This document shows, in pieces, positions 17,810 through 25,675 of a DNA stretch of 64,000 nucleotides (the stretch's first letter is position 1; each line of letters starts with the position of its first letter). Below the pieces are notes generated by a model, which saw only the letters and a list, made by a program, of their open reading frames with translations, was not told the origin of the DNA and searched no databases. This DNA is from Hyphomicrobiales bacterium (GTDB lineage: Bacteria > Pseudomonadota > Alphaproteobacteria > Rhizobiales > Phreatobacteraceae), in NCBI GenBank assembly GCA_017304475.1, contig JAFKKV010000011.1, forward strand, positions 372,001 to 436,000, in the 5' to 3' direction. The position numbers were made by a program, and so were the translations under genes.

Positions 17810-18837
17810 GGCGGAGGCTCCTGGAGCTGGGTGGCCTGTCGGGCGGGATCCCCGGGCCTTCCGCCAGGCGGTAGGGCGCAATAGGCTTCGATCGCCGCCA
17901 TCAGCGACGGGGCGAGTTCGATCGTCTCCACCGCGGGACGGCTCCCCGGGACATGGATGCCGCTCGCCGCCAATCGCTCGAGCTGAGCGGCCAGCCGGGC
18001 CGGAAAAGCCGGCGCCAGCAGATCGGGTTTCAGCGCGACGACGAACAGGCCGATCCCCGGCGACCGGTCGCCATCGGCGAAGGAGGGCGCATCGAGCGAC
18101 CAGTTGGCGCCGGTGAGGCCGGCCGCGAGGATCTCCACCATCAGCGCGATATTGGCGCCGCGTGCCCCGCCAAAGGCGAGCAGCGCCCCCTTGACCGCCG
18201 CGCGCGCATCGGTGGTCGGCTCGCCCGCCGCATCGACGGCCCAGCCCTCGGGAATGGTCTCGCCGGTCTCGGCGGCCTTGCGGATGTTCACGAAAGCCGT
18301 GGCGCTCGACGCCTGATCGATCACCAGCGGAGCGCCGCCCTGAACCGGGGCGGCGAAGGCCACGGGATTGGTGCCGTAGACCGCCGTGCTTGCGCCGGCG
18401 ACCGTCACCAGGGCCGGTCCGTTGGAGGCGGCAAGCGCCACCAGCCCGGCTTCGGCGAGGCGCCGGGTGTAATAGCCGAGCTCGCCGGCCGTATAGCTGT
18501 TCTCCTGGGCGAAGGCGGTGATGCCATAGGCGGCGGTCCGGCTGCGCAATTCGGCGAAGGCCAAGTCGAAACCGCGCTGGGCGATGCCGCCCTTGGCGTC
18601 GGCGCGGATGAGCGCGGCCGCAGGAAAGGTGATGACGGGCTCGACCGTTCCGGGAATGCGGCCTGCGGCAAATCCGGCGAGATAGTCGACGAGATGGGCA
18701 AAACCCACCGCGCCGCGGCCGGCGCGTTCGGCGGCGATGGTCGCATCCGCCAACGATCGGGCAACAGCCTCGGCCGCTCCGGCGCCGACAGCCGCCCGAT
18801 GGGCCAGGGCCCATGCATCGTACTTGCTCAATCGCAT
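17806..18837 (-). CDS. Ldh_2 family (malate/L-lactate dehydrogenase-type) NAD(P)-dependent oxidoreductase
   Basis: A 343-residue protein with the non-Rossmann fold of the type-2 malate/L-lactate/ureidoglycolate/delta1-piperideine-2-carboxylate reductase family. Landmarks are GRGAVGFAHL, an ENSYTAGELGYYTRRLAEAG segment with the nucleotide-binding Tyr, and YGTNPVAFAAP. Members reduce 2-oxo or cyclic imino acids. The C-terminus is Pro/Gln-rich. Substrate unknown. A coupled SRPBCC gene follows (ATGA overlap). Confidence 0.85.
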   Translation of the reverse strand: MRLSKYDAWALAHRAAVGAGAAEAVARSLADATIAAERAGRGAVGFAHLVDYLAGFAAGRIPGTVEPVITFPAAALIRADAKGGIAQRGFDLAFAELRSRTAAYGITAFAQENSYTAGELGYYTRRLAEAGLVALAASNGPALVTVAGASTAVYGTNPVAFAAPVQGGAPLVIDQASSATAFVNIRKAAETGETIPEGWAVDAAGEPTTDARAAVKGALLAFGGARGANIALMVEILAAGLTGANWSLDAPSFADGDRSPGIGLFVVALKPDLLAPAFPARLAAQLERLAASGIHVPGSRPAVETIELAPSLMAAIEAYCALPPGGRPGDPARQATQLQEPPP

Positions 18838-19222
18838 CGATCAGTCCTGCTTGCCGAAGGCGTCCGAGGGTTTTTGTGAGCAGCCCCTCCCGGCACGGCG
18901 CCATCTTAGCGTGGCGCCGATCGGCGGCGTCGGGCGATTGCTGCAAGGGTCCCCGGCGGTGTTGGCCGTGGTCGGCATCGGTTCGCCGCCCTAGGCCGTT
19001 CGGGGAAGGCCATGATTCCCGGGCAGGCGCCGCCGTTGCCGGCCCGGCGGGACCGCGGGTCCCGATCCGATTTCGGATCATTCCGCGCCGCGGCCTTCCG
19101 GCAGGATCGAAATGTCGCTCCGGCTTCAATCCCGTCGCAAAAATTCCGCGATCTTTCGCCCAATTCTTCACGCGGCGCTGCTATTGGCCGGCCCGAGGTC
19201 CCTGGAACGAGAAAGACGATCG
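18838..19222. other. Intergenic region with two hairpins, no gene seen
   Basis: This 385-bp divergent region contains GGCGCCA-N8-TGGCGCC at 18897-18918 and GATCCG-ATTT-CGGATC at 19064-19079. It should carry the promoters of the Ldh_2 unit and the ligase gene. No coding region is convincing. Confidence 0.5.
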
Positions 19223-20302
19223 ATGACGAGCAGATTGCGGGTTGCTGTGCTCCTGGGCGGCCGGTCGGCCGAGCATGATGTCTCCATCCTCTCGGCCAGC
19301 AACGCGGTCAAGGCGATGGATGCGGCGCGCTACGATGTCGTGCCCATCCTCGTCACCCGCGATGGCCGATGGCTTCTGCTCGAGCTCGAGAACGGTGTCT
19401 TGCCGGATCCGCTCCCCACGGCCGGGACCGAGATCTGCCTGCTGCCCGGTGGCCGCGGCCGGCTTGTCGGCCTGGCCGGGGCCGGCGCCTTCAGTGAATT
19501 GCCGGCGATCGATATCCTGTTCCCGGTCCTGCATGGGCCGCATGGCGAGGACGGCTCCATCCAGGGGCTCGCCGAGGTCGCGGGCGTGCCGTTAGCCGGC
19601 TGCGGAATCCTCGGCTCGGCAACCGCGATCGACAAGGACATCGCCAAGCGTCTGCTGAGAGAGGCGGGCTTGCCGGTGGCGCGGTCGATCACGGTGCGGC
19701 ACGGGGAGGCGCCGTCCTTCGACGAGGTGGCAAGCCAGCTCGGCACGCCGGTCTTCGTCAAGCCGGCGCGCCAGGGTTCATCGGTCGGCGTCAGCAAGGC
19801 TTCGAGCGCCGAGGCGTTTCAGGCGGCGCTGGCGGAAGGGTTCCGGCACGATCGCAAGGTGCTGGTCGAGGAATTCATTCGGGGCCGCGAGATCGAATTC
19901 AGCGTTCTCGAACATGCCGATGGCGAGATCGTGGTGTCCGTCCCAGGCGAAATCATGCCGGCGGACCATCACGGCTTCTACACCTACGAGGCCAAATATA
20001 TCGATGCGGACGGCGCCCGCCTCGGCATCCCCGCGGAACTGCCGGAGGCGGTCACGGCGCAGCTCAGGATCCTGGCGCGGCAGGCCTTTCAGGCGCTCGG
20101 CTGTGACGCCATGGCGCGCGTCGACTTCTTTCTGCGGCCGGACATGAGCGCGGTGGTCAACGAGGTCAACACCATTCCCGGCTTCACCGATATCAGCATG
20201 TATTCCAAGGCCTTGGCCGCGAGCGGCATCGCCTATCCCGATGTCATCGACCGCCTGATCGCGCATGGATTGGCGAGGGCGCAGCGGGCGGCGGCCGGCT
20301 GA
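19223..20302 (+). CDS. ddlA: D-alanine--D-alanine ligase (DdlA-like)
   Basis: A 359-residue ATP-grasp ligase making the D-Ala-D-Ala dipeptide of peptidoglycan. Landmarks: VLLGGRSAEHDVSILSA, LFPVLHGPHGEDGSIQG, KPARQGSSVGVSK (ATP loop), and the Mg-binding EVNTIPGFTDISMYSK. YTYEAKYIDADGA favours the DdlA branch over the DdlB copy found in the mur/fts cluster. No mur or fts genes are near, so this is probably a second, stand-alone ligase. The ATG at 19223 fits the family N-terminus; GAAAGA upstream is a weak ribosome site. Confidence 0.93.
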   Translation: MTSRLRVAVLLGGRSAEHDVSILSASNAVKAMDAARYDVVPILVTRDGRWLLLELENGVLPDPLPTAGTEICLLPGGRGRLVGLAGAGAFSELPAIDILFPVLHGPHGEDGSIQGLAEVAGVPLAGCGILGSATAIDKDIAKRLLREAGLPVARSITVRHGEAPSFDEVASQLGTPVFVKPARQGSSVGVSKASSAEAFQAALAEGFRHDRKVLVEEFIRGREIEFSVLEHADGEIVVSVPGEIMPADHHGFYTYEAKYIDADGARLGIPAELPEAVTAQLRILARQAFQALGCDAMARVDFFLRPDMSAVVNEVNTIPGFTDISMYSKALAASGIAYPDVIDRLIAHGLARAQRAAAG

Positions 20303-20799
20303 CCTGATAAAGGGAGCCTTTGACGGTTTCCTGCGCGTGTCGGCGATGCCTGTCGGTGTCCCCGGTCCTCCGCAGCACCTGCAAATGATCGGGAACGCTG
20401 CGGGTTCGAAGTGAGGATCGGGGGGCGTGCGCCGCGCTATGATGGCCAATCACCGATCCGAAGCCCCAATGATCGTCGCGGCCTCAGAGCGCAACATGGA
20501 TGCGGGAGGATATGCCGATCTACGTGTGGACGGAGATTCCAATTCTCAGTAATACTCAGAATATTCAAGAAAAGTGGCCACGATATTCCGTTGGTCTCAA
20601 TCGATTATCCGATCTATGTAGAAGGTATTGGACGAATTGTCGTTGGTGACTTGATGCGAAAGTTCGGTTGGCGGCATCGACCGAAATCGCAGTCATCGGT
20701 GACTTGGTATTTGTGCTGATTGACGCATGCATCCTTATCGATATTCCATTTTAGAAAAGCATTTCCTTGAGTAAGCGATAGCTTCGAGAGGGCATTCGC
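20303..20799. other. Intergenic, AT-richer stretch with no clear gene
   Basis: A weak hairpin AAAGG-GAG-CCTTT at 20309-20321 follows the ligase stop. From about 20510 to the outer-membrane gene the base composition falls sharply (24 G+C of 60 at 20521-20580). A short plus-strand frame through 20570-20719 encodes hydrophobic-looking sequence but has no recognisable family and an upstream half unlike a gene. Possibly decayed foreign DNA plus the promoter of the next gene. Confidence 0.5.
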
Positions 20800-21573
20800 A
20801 TGGGGGAGCACATGAGAAATGCCGTTGCGGCTGTCGCTGTTTTTTTCGGTTTTGGCCTGTCCACCGCCATCGCGGCTGATCTGCTGAGCCGCAATGAGCC
20901 TTTGATGGCTCCAATTCCCGCCGCGCCCTTTAGCTGGACTGGGTTCTATGCCGGCCTGCATGCCGGCGCGGCCCACGGCCGCATCAATGCTCTCGACGTG
21001 CGGCAGCCCAATGGCGGCTTCTACACCGACCTCGTTCCGGCGGGTACGGAAGGCTTCGGCTTTGGCAGGACGTCACTTGCCGCTGGCGGTCATGCGGGCG
21101 CACAGTACCAATGGCAGCAATTTGTCGTCGGCGTCGAGGCTAGCTGGACTTGGACTGACGTCAGGCAGACGATCGTCAGCCCCTACTTCCCGGCGAGCGA
21201 CATCGAGACCGGGAGGCTTCGCGATGTTCTGCAAATCGTCGGACGTGTTGGCTTCGCCTTCGACCGCTTTCTGATCTATGCCAAGGGCGGCTTTGCCAGC
21301 GGCGAGGTCGGTTTCCGCGCCCGGGATAATCAGGCTCTCTTTACGTACACGCAAAATAATCGGCAGTACGGTTACGTTCTCGGCGCCGGATTCGATTATG
21401 CCTTTACGAATAACTGGATTTTCGGGTTGGATTACGCCCATATTCAGCTTGGCGCGAAGACCGGCACCGGTAACAATATCCGCGACGACGGCGTCATTGG
21501 TGTGAATCCGGAATTTTATCGGACAAAGGCTTCCGCCGACATGGTGACGGCTCGGATAAGCTATAGATTCTGA
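20800..21573 (+). CDS. Outer-membrane beta-barrel protein (Omp25/RopB-like)
   Basis: A 257-residue protein with a signal peptide ending STAIA-AD, then a Pro-rich linker (APIPAAPFSWTGFYAGLHAG) that is the hallmark entry of small rhizobial porin-like barrels, alternating beta-strand segments, and a C-terminal aromatic strand ending ARISYRF, the BAM recognition signal. The ATG at 20800 has GAGAGGG at good spacing; ATG at 20812 is an alternative with its own GGGGGAG. Codon use is more A/T-rich than in neighbours (TTTACG, AATAAT, TATAGA), suggesting transfer or relaxed selection. Confidence 0.87.
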   Translation: MGEHMRNAVAAVAVFFGFGLSTAIAADLLSRNEPLMAPIPAAPFSWTGFYAGLHAGAAHGRINALDVRQPNGGFYTDLVPAGTEGFGFGRTSLAAGGHAGAQYQWQQFVVGVEASWTWTDVRQTIVSPYFPASDIETGRLRDVLQIVGRVGFAFDRFLIYAKGGFASGEVGFRARDNQALFTYTQNNRQYGYVLGAGFDYAFTNNWIFGLDYAHIQLGAKTGTGNNIRDDGVIGVNPEFYRTKASADMVTARISYRF

Positions 21574-21885
21574 TCTGTCGTTCGTTGCGAAGCGAGGGCT
21601 CGGCCTGCGCGGGGCTTCTTATTTGCAAGCCTCTACGAACCTGAGGACGCGCTATGCGTCCTGAAGCAGGCCAAATGCGATTATCCGCAGCGCCTGCATC
21701 CTGCAGTGGCCTCGCTTCGCTCGTCTCCGCGGGCCGAGCAGCAAGCCGAGTGCCGCATGCCGCGCCGGCAGTGGGAAACATCCACACGATCTCATGCGAC
21801 CGGCTTTGCTTTTCGTCAGAGGGCGTGACGTGCCTGCGATCAGTGCCATGCAAGCGCCCGGATCGAACCGGTCGAGCCTCAAATC
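21574..21885. other. Intergenic region, no gene seen
   Basis: About 310 bp between the outer-membrane gene and the TetR gene (convergent). It contains a GGACGC-GCTAT-GCGTCC hairpin at 21645-21661 that may terminate one of them, though no T-run follows. Confidence 0.45.
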
Positions 21886-22548
21886 TTACGCCTTGGCCCG
21901 GTAGCCGCCGAGCACGGTCTCGACGATTTCCTCGGCGAGCCTTTCGCGGTGCTGGCGGGTTTCGCCCGGGCGCGGCGAATACCAGACCGCGACCCAGTTG
22001 AGCGCACCGAGCAAGGTGCGCATGGCAAGCGAGGGATCGGGCACGGCGAGCGTGCCGTCGGCGATGCCGGCCGCGAAAGTGTGGCGGAACAGGTCTTCAT
22101 AAACGAAGCGCAGGCCCATCAGCTCCTCGAGCGCCGCCTTGTGCTCCGGGCCGGTGCCGCCGAAGCGGTAGAGATCGACGCCCATGGTCAGCGTGCGCTG
22201 GAAGGTGCGCGTCTCCATCATGCAAAGCGTATGGGCTTTGGCCATGCCGCTCAGCCGCTGCTCGCCGGTGCCGCCCCCGGCGGCGACCGGCTCGCAGGCC
22301 TGCATCAGGATGTCCATGGCGCGCCGGTAGACCTGGAAGAACAGTTCCGGCTTGGAGCGGAAGTGGTGATAGACCCGCCCCTTGGTGGCGCCGAGCGCTT
22401 CCGCCACATGGTCCATCGAGGTCTGCTCGTAGCCCCGGCGCATGAAGCACTCGGCCGCCGCCGCGAGCACTTCCTCGCGGCGGTCCTGCGGAGCCGTATC
22501 GGGCGGAGCGATACCGGACGACGCGATGTCTTGGGCGGAAGCGGGCAT
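21886..22548 (-). CDS. TetR-family transcriptional regulator
   Basis: A 220-residue repressor-type protein. The N-terminal HTH is at residues about 24-70 (VLAAAAECFMRRGYEQTSMDHVAEALGATKGRVYHHFRSK), with the all-helical ligand domain behind it. It is encoded 39 bp downstream of the acyl-CoA synthetase gene in the same direction, so likely shares its transcript. By position it should govern the fatty/organic-acid catabolic cluster, with acyl-CoA as a likely inducer (inference). Candidate operators are at 24377-24394 and 24266-24275. Confidence 0.88.
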   Translation of the reverse strand: MPASAQDIASSGIAPPDTAPQDRREEVLAAAAECFMRRGYEQTSMDHVAEALGATKGRVYHHFRSKPELFFQVYRRAMDILMQACEPVAAGGGTGEQRLSGMAKAHTLCMMETRTFQRTLTMGVDLYRFGGTGPEHKAALEELMGLRFVYEDLFRHTFAAGIADGTLAVPDPSLAMRTLLGALNWVAVWYSPRPGETRQHRERLAEEIVETVLGGYRAKA

Positions 22549-22587
22549 CGTGATCTTGGCCGAGAGTGGTCCTGGATGGCGGCGGCG

Positions 22588-24228
22588 TCAGCCGGCATCC
22601 GGCAGCGGATGCGCGGCGAACTGCTTGCGCAATGTCAGCTTCGATACCTTGCCGGTGGCGGTCAGCGGCAATTGCTCGACGAACACGACGTCGTCGGGCA
22701 TTTGCCATTTCGCGATGGCCTTTTCCAGCGTCGCGATGATCTCTTCCTTTTTCGGATCGGCGCCGGCCGCCTTGACCACCACCATCAGCGGCCGCTCCTG
22801 CCATTTCGGGTGCGGCACGCCGATGACGGCGCAGGCCGCGATGCCGGGATGGCCCATGGCGGCGTTCTCGACGTCGATCGAGGAAATCCACTCGCCGCCC
22901 GACTTCACCAGGTCCTTGGTGCGGTCGACGATGACGAGATAGCCGTCCGGGGTGATCTTGGCGACGTCGCCGGTGCCGAACCAGCCTTCCTTGTCGAAGG
23001 CCTTGGCGCTGGCCTCGGCATTTTCGTAATAGCCCGAGATGATGCCCGGGCCGCGCACGAACAATTCGCCCGAGGCTTCGCCGTCATGGGGCAGGCGACG
23101 GCCCTCCTCGTCGACGATCTTCAACTCGACGCCGAACATGCGCCGGCCCTGGCGCGCCTTCAGGTCGATGCGCTCCTGCAGCGGCCTGGCGCGGTCCTTC
23201 ATGGCCAGCACGCCGAGCGTGCCGACCGGGCTCATCTCGGTCATGCCCCAGCCATGGACGATGCCCACCCCCATGGTCTCGAAGGCCTCGATCATGGCGC
23301 GCGGCGCCGCCGAGCCGCCGATGATCACCTCGTTGAGATGGCTTGGCTTTCCGCCGCGCTTCTGGATTTCGGCGAGCAGCCCCATCCAGACCGTCGGCAC
23401 GCCCCAGGACGAGGTGACCTTCTCGCTTTCCAGGAGGTCGTAGAGGTTCGGCCCGTCGAGCTTGACGCCCGGCATGACCAGGTTGATGCCGACGATCGGC
23501 GCGGTATAGGGCAAGCCCCAGGCATTGACGTGGAACAGCGGCACGACAGGCAGGATGGTCGAGCCCGAACCCAGGCTCGACATGCCCGAGGTGAGCGTGA
23601 ACAGGCCGTGCAGCATGACCGAGCGCTGGCTGTAGAGCGCGCCTTTCGGTTCGCCCGTGGTGCCGGAGGTGTAGCAGAGCGAGCAGCCGGCATTCTCGTC
23701 GATCCGCGGCCAGGCGAAGCTCGTCGGCTGGCCGGCGAGGAGGTCCTCATAGACGAGGATGCCGTCGAGCCCTTCACCCACGGGCTTGTGGGCGGCATCG
23801 GTCATCGCGACGTAGATGAGGTCCTTCGGCCAATGGGCGCGCATCTTGGCGACCAGCGGCGCCAGGTTGATGTCGAAGAACAGCACCCGGTCCTTGGCGT
23901 GATTGACGATATAGACGAGCTGCTCGGGAAACAGCCGCGGATTGATCGTATGGGTGACCGCGCCGATGCCGCCAATGGCGTAATAAAGCTCGAAATGCCG
24001 GTAGCCGTTCCAGGCGAGCGTCGCGACCCGGTCGCCTTCCTGCACGCCCAGCGCCTTCAGGGCATGGGCGAGCTGGGCCACCCGCGGCAGGGTCTCGCCA
24101 TAGGTCGTGCGATGCATTCCGCCTTCGATGGTCGCCGACACGATCGCTGCGTCGGGATGCATCTCGGCGCCATATTCGATGGCCGCGGAAACGTTCAACG
24201 GCGTGTCCATCATCAAACCGCGCAGCAT
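22588..24228 (-). CDS. Fatty-acid/organic-acid CoA ligase (FadD-like acyl-CoA synthetase)
   Basis: A 546-residue ANL-superfamily enzyme that forms acyl-adenylate and then acyl-CoA. The P-loop YTSGTTGEPKG is at 186-196; GWGMTEMSP is the A4/A5 motif; GDVAKITPDGYLVIVDRTKD holds the adenylate-binding Asp and hinge Arg; PLTATGKVSK near the C-terminus carries the catalytic Lys. It supplies CoA-activated substrate for the divergently encoded dehydrogenases. An in-frame ATG at codons 6-7 is an alternative start. Confidence 0.92.
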   Translation of the reverse strand: MLRGLMMDTPLNVSAAIEYGAEMHPDAAIVSATIEGGMHRTTYGETLPRVAQLAHALKALGVQEGDRVATLAWNGYRHFELYYAIGGIGAVTHTINPRLFPEQLVYIVNHAKDRVLFFDINLAPLVAKMRAHWPKDLIYVAMTDAAHKPVGEGLDGILVYEDLLAGQPTSFAWPRIDENAGCSLCYTSGTTGEPKGALYSQRSVMLHGLFTLTSGMSSLGSGSTILPVVPLFHVNAWGLPYTAPIVGINLVMPGVKLDGPNLYDLLESEKVTSSWGVPTVWMGLLAEIQKRGGKPSHLNEVIIGGSAAPRAMIEAFETMGVGIVHGWGMTEMSPVGTLGVLAMKDRARPLQERIDLKARQGRRMFGVELKIVDEEGRRLPHDGEASGELFVRGPGIISGYYENAEASAKAFDKEGWFGTGDVAKITPDGYLVIVDRTKDLVKSGGEWISSIDVENAAMGHPGIAACAVIGVPHPKWQERPLMVVVKAAGADPKKEEIIATLEKAIAKWQMPDDVVFVEQLPLTATGKVSKLTLRKQFAAHPLPDAG

Positions 24229-24265
24229 GCGGCATCCTCCCTGTGGATCGCGTCCTTGGTGGACG

Positions 24266-24275
24266 CTTGATCAAG
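24266..24275. promoter_or_regulatory. Short palindrome upstream of the CoA ligase gene
   Basis: CTTGATCAAG, 37 bp upstream of the ligase start, is a perfect 10-bp palindrome next to a GCGTCC-N5-GGACGC hairpin. Candidate secondary regulator site; weak evidence. Confidence 0.3.
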
Positions 24276-24376
24276 TCTTAATTCGCCCTTCGGGCGTTTT
24301 CATCCCCGGTCGAAGGGCGCGACAAAAAGTTTCGCAGGTGCAGCACGAAACCCCTCGACAAGCCATTTCAGCCCGA

Positions 24377-24394
24377 ACATACTCTTGAGTATGT
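24377..24394. promoter_or_regulatory. 18-bp palindrome, candidate TetR operator
   Basis: ACATACTC-TT-GAGTATGT has perfect 8-bp arms and stands out as AT-rich in a GC-rich region. It lies in the 241-bp divergent region between the CoA ligase and the first dehydrogenase, where the TetR protein of this locus would be expected to bind and control both directions. Assignment to that protein is inference. Confidence 0.6.
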
Positions 24395-24469
24395 CCCTGC
24401 CTCGGCGGGGCCGTCAATGAACGAAAGCGGTGTCGGCCGCAAAAAAGGCCGGCCACAGGGAGAACGCCG

Positions 24470-25660
24470 ATGGATGCGCTGGAGACCTTCCGGCGGGACA
24501 CGCGTGCCTGGCTCGAGGCCAATTGCCCTCAGGAGATGCGCTCGCCGGTGCGTGGCGACGAGGATATCTGCTGGGGCGGCCGCAACTGGACCTTCCAATC
24601 CGATGCCCAGCGCCTCTGGATGGAGCGCATGGCGGCGCGCGGCTGGACCGTGCCGGCCTGGCCCAAGGCCTATGGCGGCGGCGGCCTGAGCCATGAAGAG
24701 GTCAAGGTCCTGAAGGAAGAGATGGCGGCGATCCGGGCGCGTTCGCCGCTGGAAAGCTTCGGCATCTGGATGCTCGGCCCGGCGCTGCTCGCCTTCGGCA
24801 GCGAGGAGCAGAAGAGGCAATATCTGCCGCCGATCGCGCGCGGCGAGATCCGCTGGTGCCAGGGCTATTCCGAGCCCAATGCCGGTTCGGACCTGGCCTC
24901 CCTGCAGACCAAGGCGGAGGACGGCGGCGACCATTTCATCGTCACCGGCTCGAAGATCTGGACGAGTTATGCCGACAAGGCGGACATGATCTTCTGCCTG
25001 GTGCGCACCGACACCGCGGCGCCCAAGCATCTCGGCATTTCCTTCATCCTGTTCGACATGACCTGGCCTGGCGTCACGACCCGGCCGATCACGCTGATCT
25101 CCGGCAAGTCGCCGTTCTGCGAGACCTTTTTCGACGGCGTGAAAGTGCCCAAGGCCAATCTGGTCGGCACGCTCAACCGCGGCTGGGACATCGCCAAATA
25201 TCTGCTCACCCATGAGCGCGAGATGATCGGCGGCGGCGCCGGCGGGCTTCTGGGGGGCCGTTCGCCCGGCCAGCTCGCGGCGACCGAAATCGGTGTCGAC
25301 GCCCATGGCCGGCTCGACGACGCTTTCCTGCGCACCGATGCGGCGCGCGCCGAGGTCGACGCGCTTGCCTTCGCGCTCACCATGGCGCGCTACAAGGACG
25401 AGGCGGCCTCGGGCGGCCGCGGCGTCGGCGACAAGTCCTCGGTGCTCAAATATTACGGCACCGAGCTGAACAAGCGCCGCTACGAGCTGATGATGCGGCT
25501 CGCCGGCCATGACGGCCTGGAATGGGAAGGCGCGCGCTCGAACAATGGCGAGCTGCCGCGCGCCTGGCTGCGCACCAAGGCCAATTCCATCGAGGGCGGC
25601 ACGTCGGAGGTGATGCTCGACATCGTCGCCAAGCGCCTGCTCGATCTGCCGTCGGCTTGA
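24470..25660 (+). CDS. Acyl-CoA dehydrogenase, subunit with catalytic Glu
   Basis: A 396-residue acyl-CoA dehydrogenase-family protein. GYSEPNAGSDLASL gives the substrate signature, and the C-terminal SIEGGTSEV keeps the catalytic-position Glu375. The RxQFG motif that contacts FAD across the dimer is absent: the equivalent region around residues 265-300 reads differently. The neighbour at 25676 has the opposite pattern, so the two probably form a heteromeric enzyme like the alpha2beta2 dehydrogenases of steroid side-chain catabolism. First gene of the plus-strand catabolic run. Confidence 0.9.
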   Translation: MDALETFRRDTRAWLEANCPQEMRSPVRGDEDICWGGRNWTFQSDAQRLWMERMAARGWTVPAWPKAYGGGGLSHEEVKVLKEEMAAIRARSPLESFGIWMLGPALLAFGSEEQKRQYLPPIARGEIRWCQGYSEPNAGSDLASLQTKAEDGGDHFIVTGSKIWTSYADKADMIFCLVRTDTAAPKHLGISFILFDMTWPGVTTRPITLISGKSPFCETFFDGVKVPKANLVGTLNRGWDIAKYLLTHEREMIGGGAGGLLGGRSPGQLAATEIGVDAHGRLDDAFLRTDAARAEVDALAFALTMARYKDEAASGGRGVGDKSSVLKYYGTELNKRRYELMMRLAGHDGLEWEGARSNNGELPRAWLRTKANSIEGGTSEVMLDIVAKRLLDLPSA

Positions 25661-25675
25661 GGGTTTGGGTTCGCC

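Noticed and set aside
20411..20719. A 102-residue plus-strand open frame in the AT-rich patch
   Set aside because: No family, no ribosome site, and its first half is arginine-rich shadow-like sequence; noted only as possible remnant DNA.
21841..21890. Possible tRNA-like GGATCGAACC segment
   Set aside because: No acceptor stem, anticodon arm or CCA-compatible fold can be drawn around it.
21949..24270. A 773-residue plus-strand open frame
   Set aside because: It lies fully antisense to the TetR and CoA ligase genes, has His/Gly/Arg/Asp-skewed composition typical of GC-rich shadow frames and no family resemblance.
24284..24300. CGCCC-TTC-GGGCG plus TTTT as an intrinsic terminator
   Set aside because: It lies in a divergent promoter region with no gene reading into it on the plus strand; the stem is only 5 bp.
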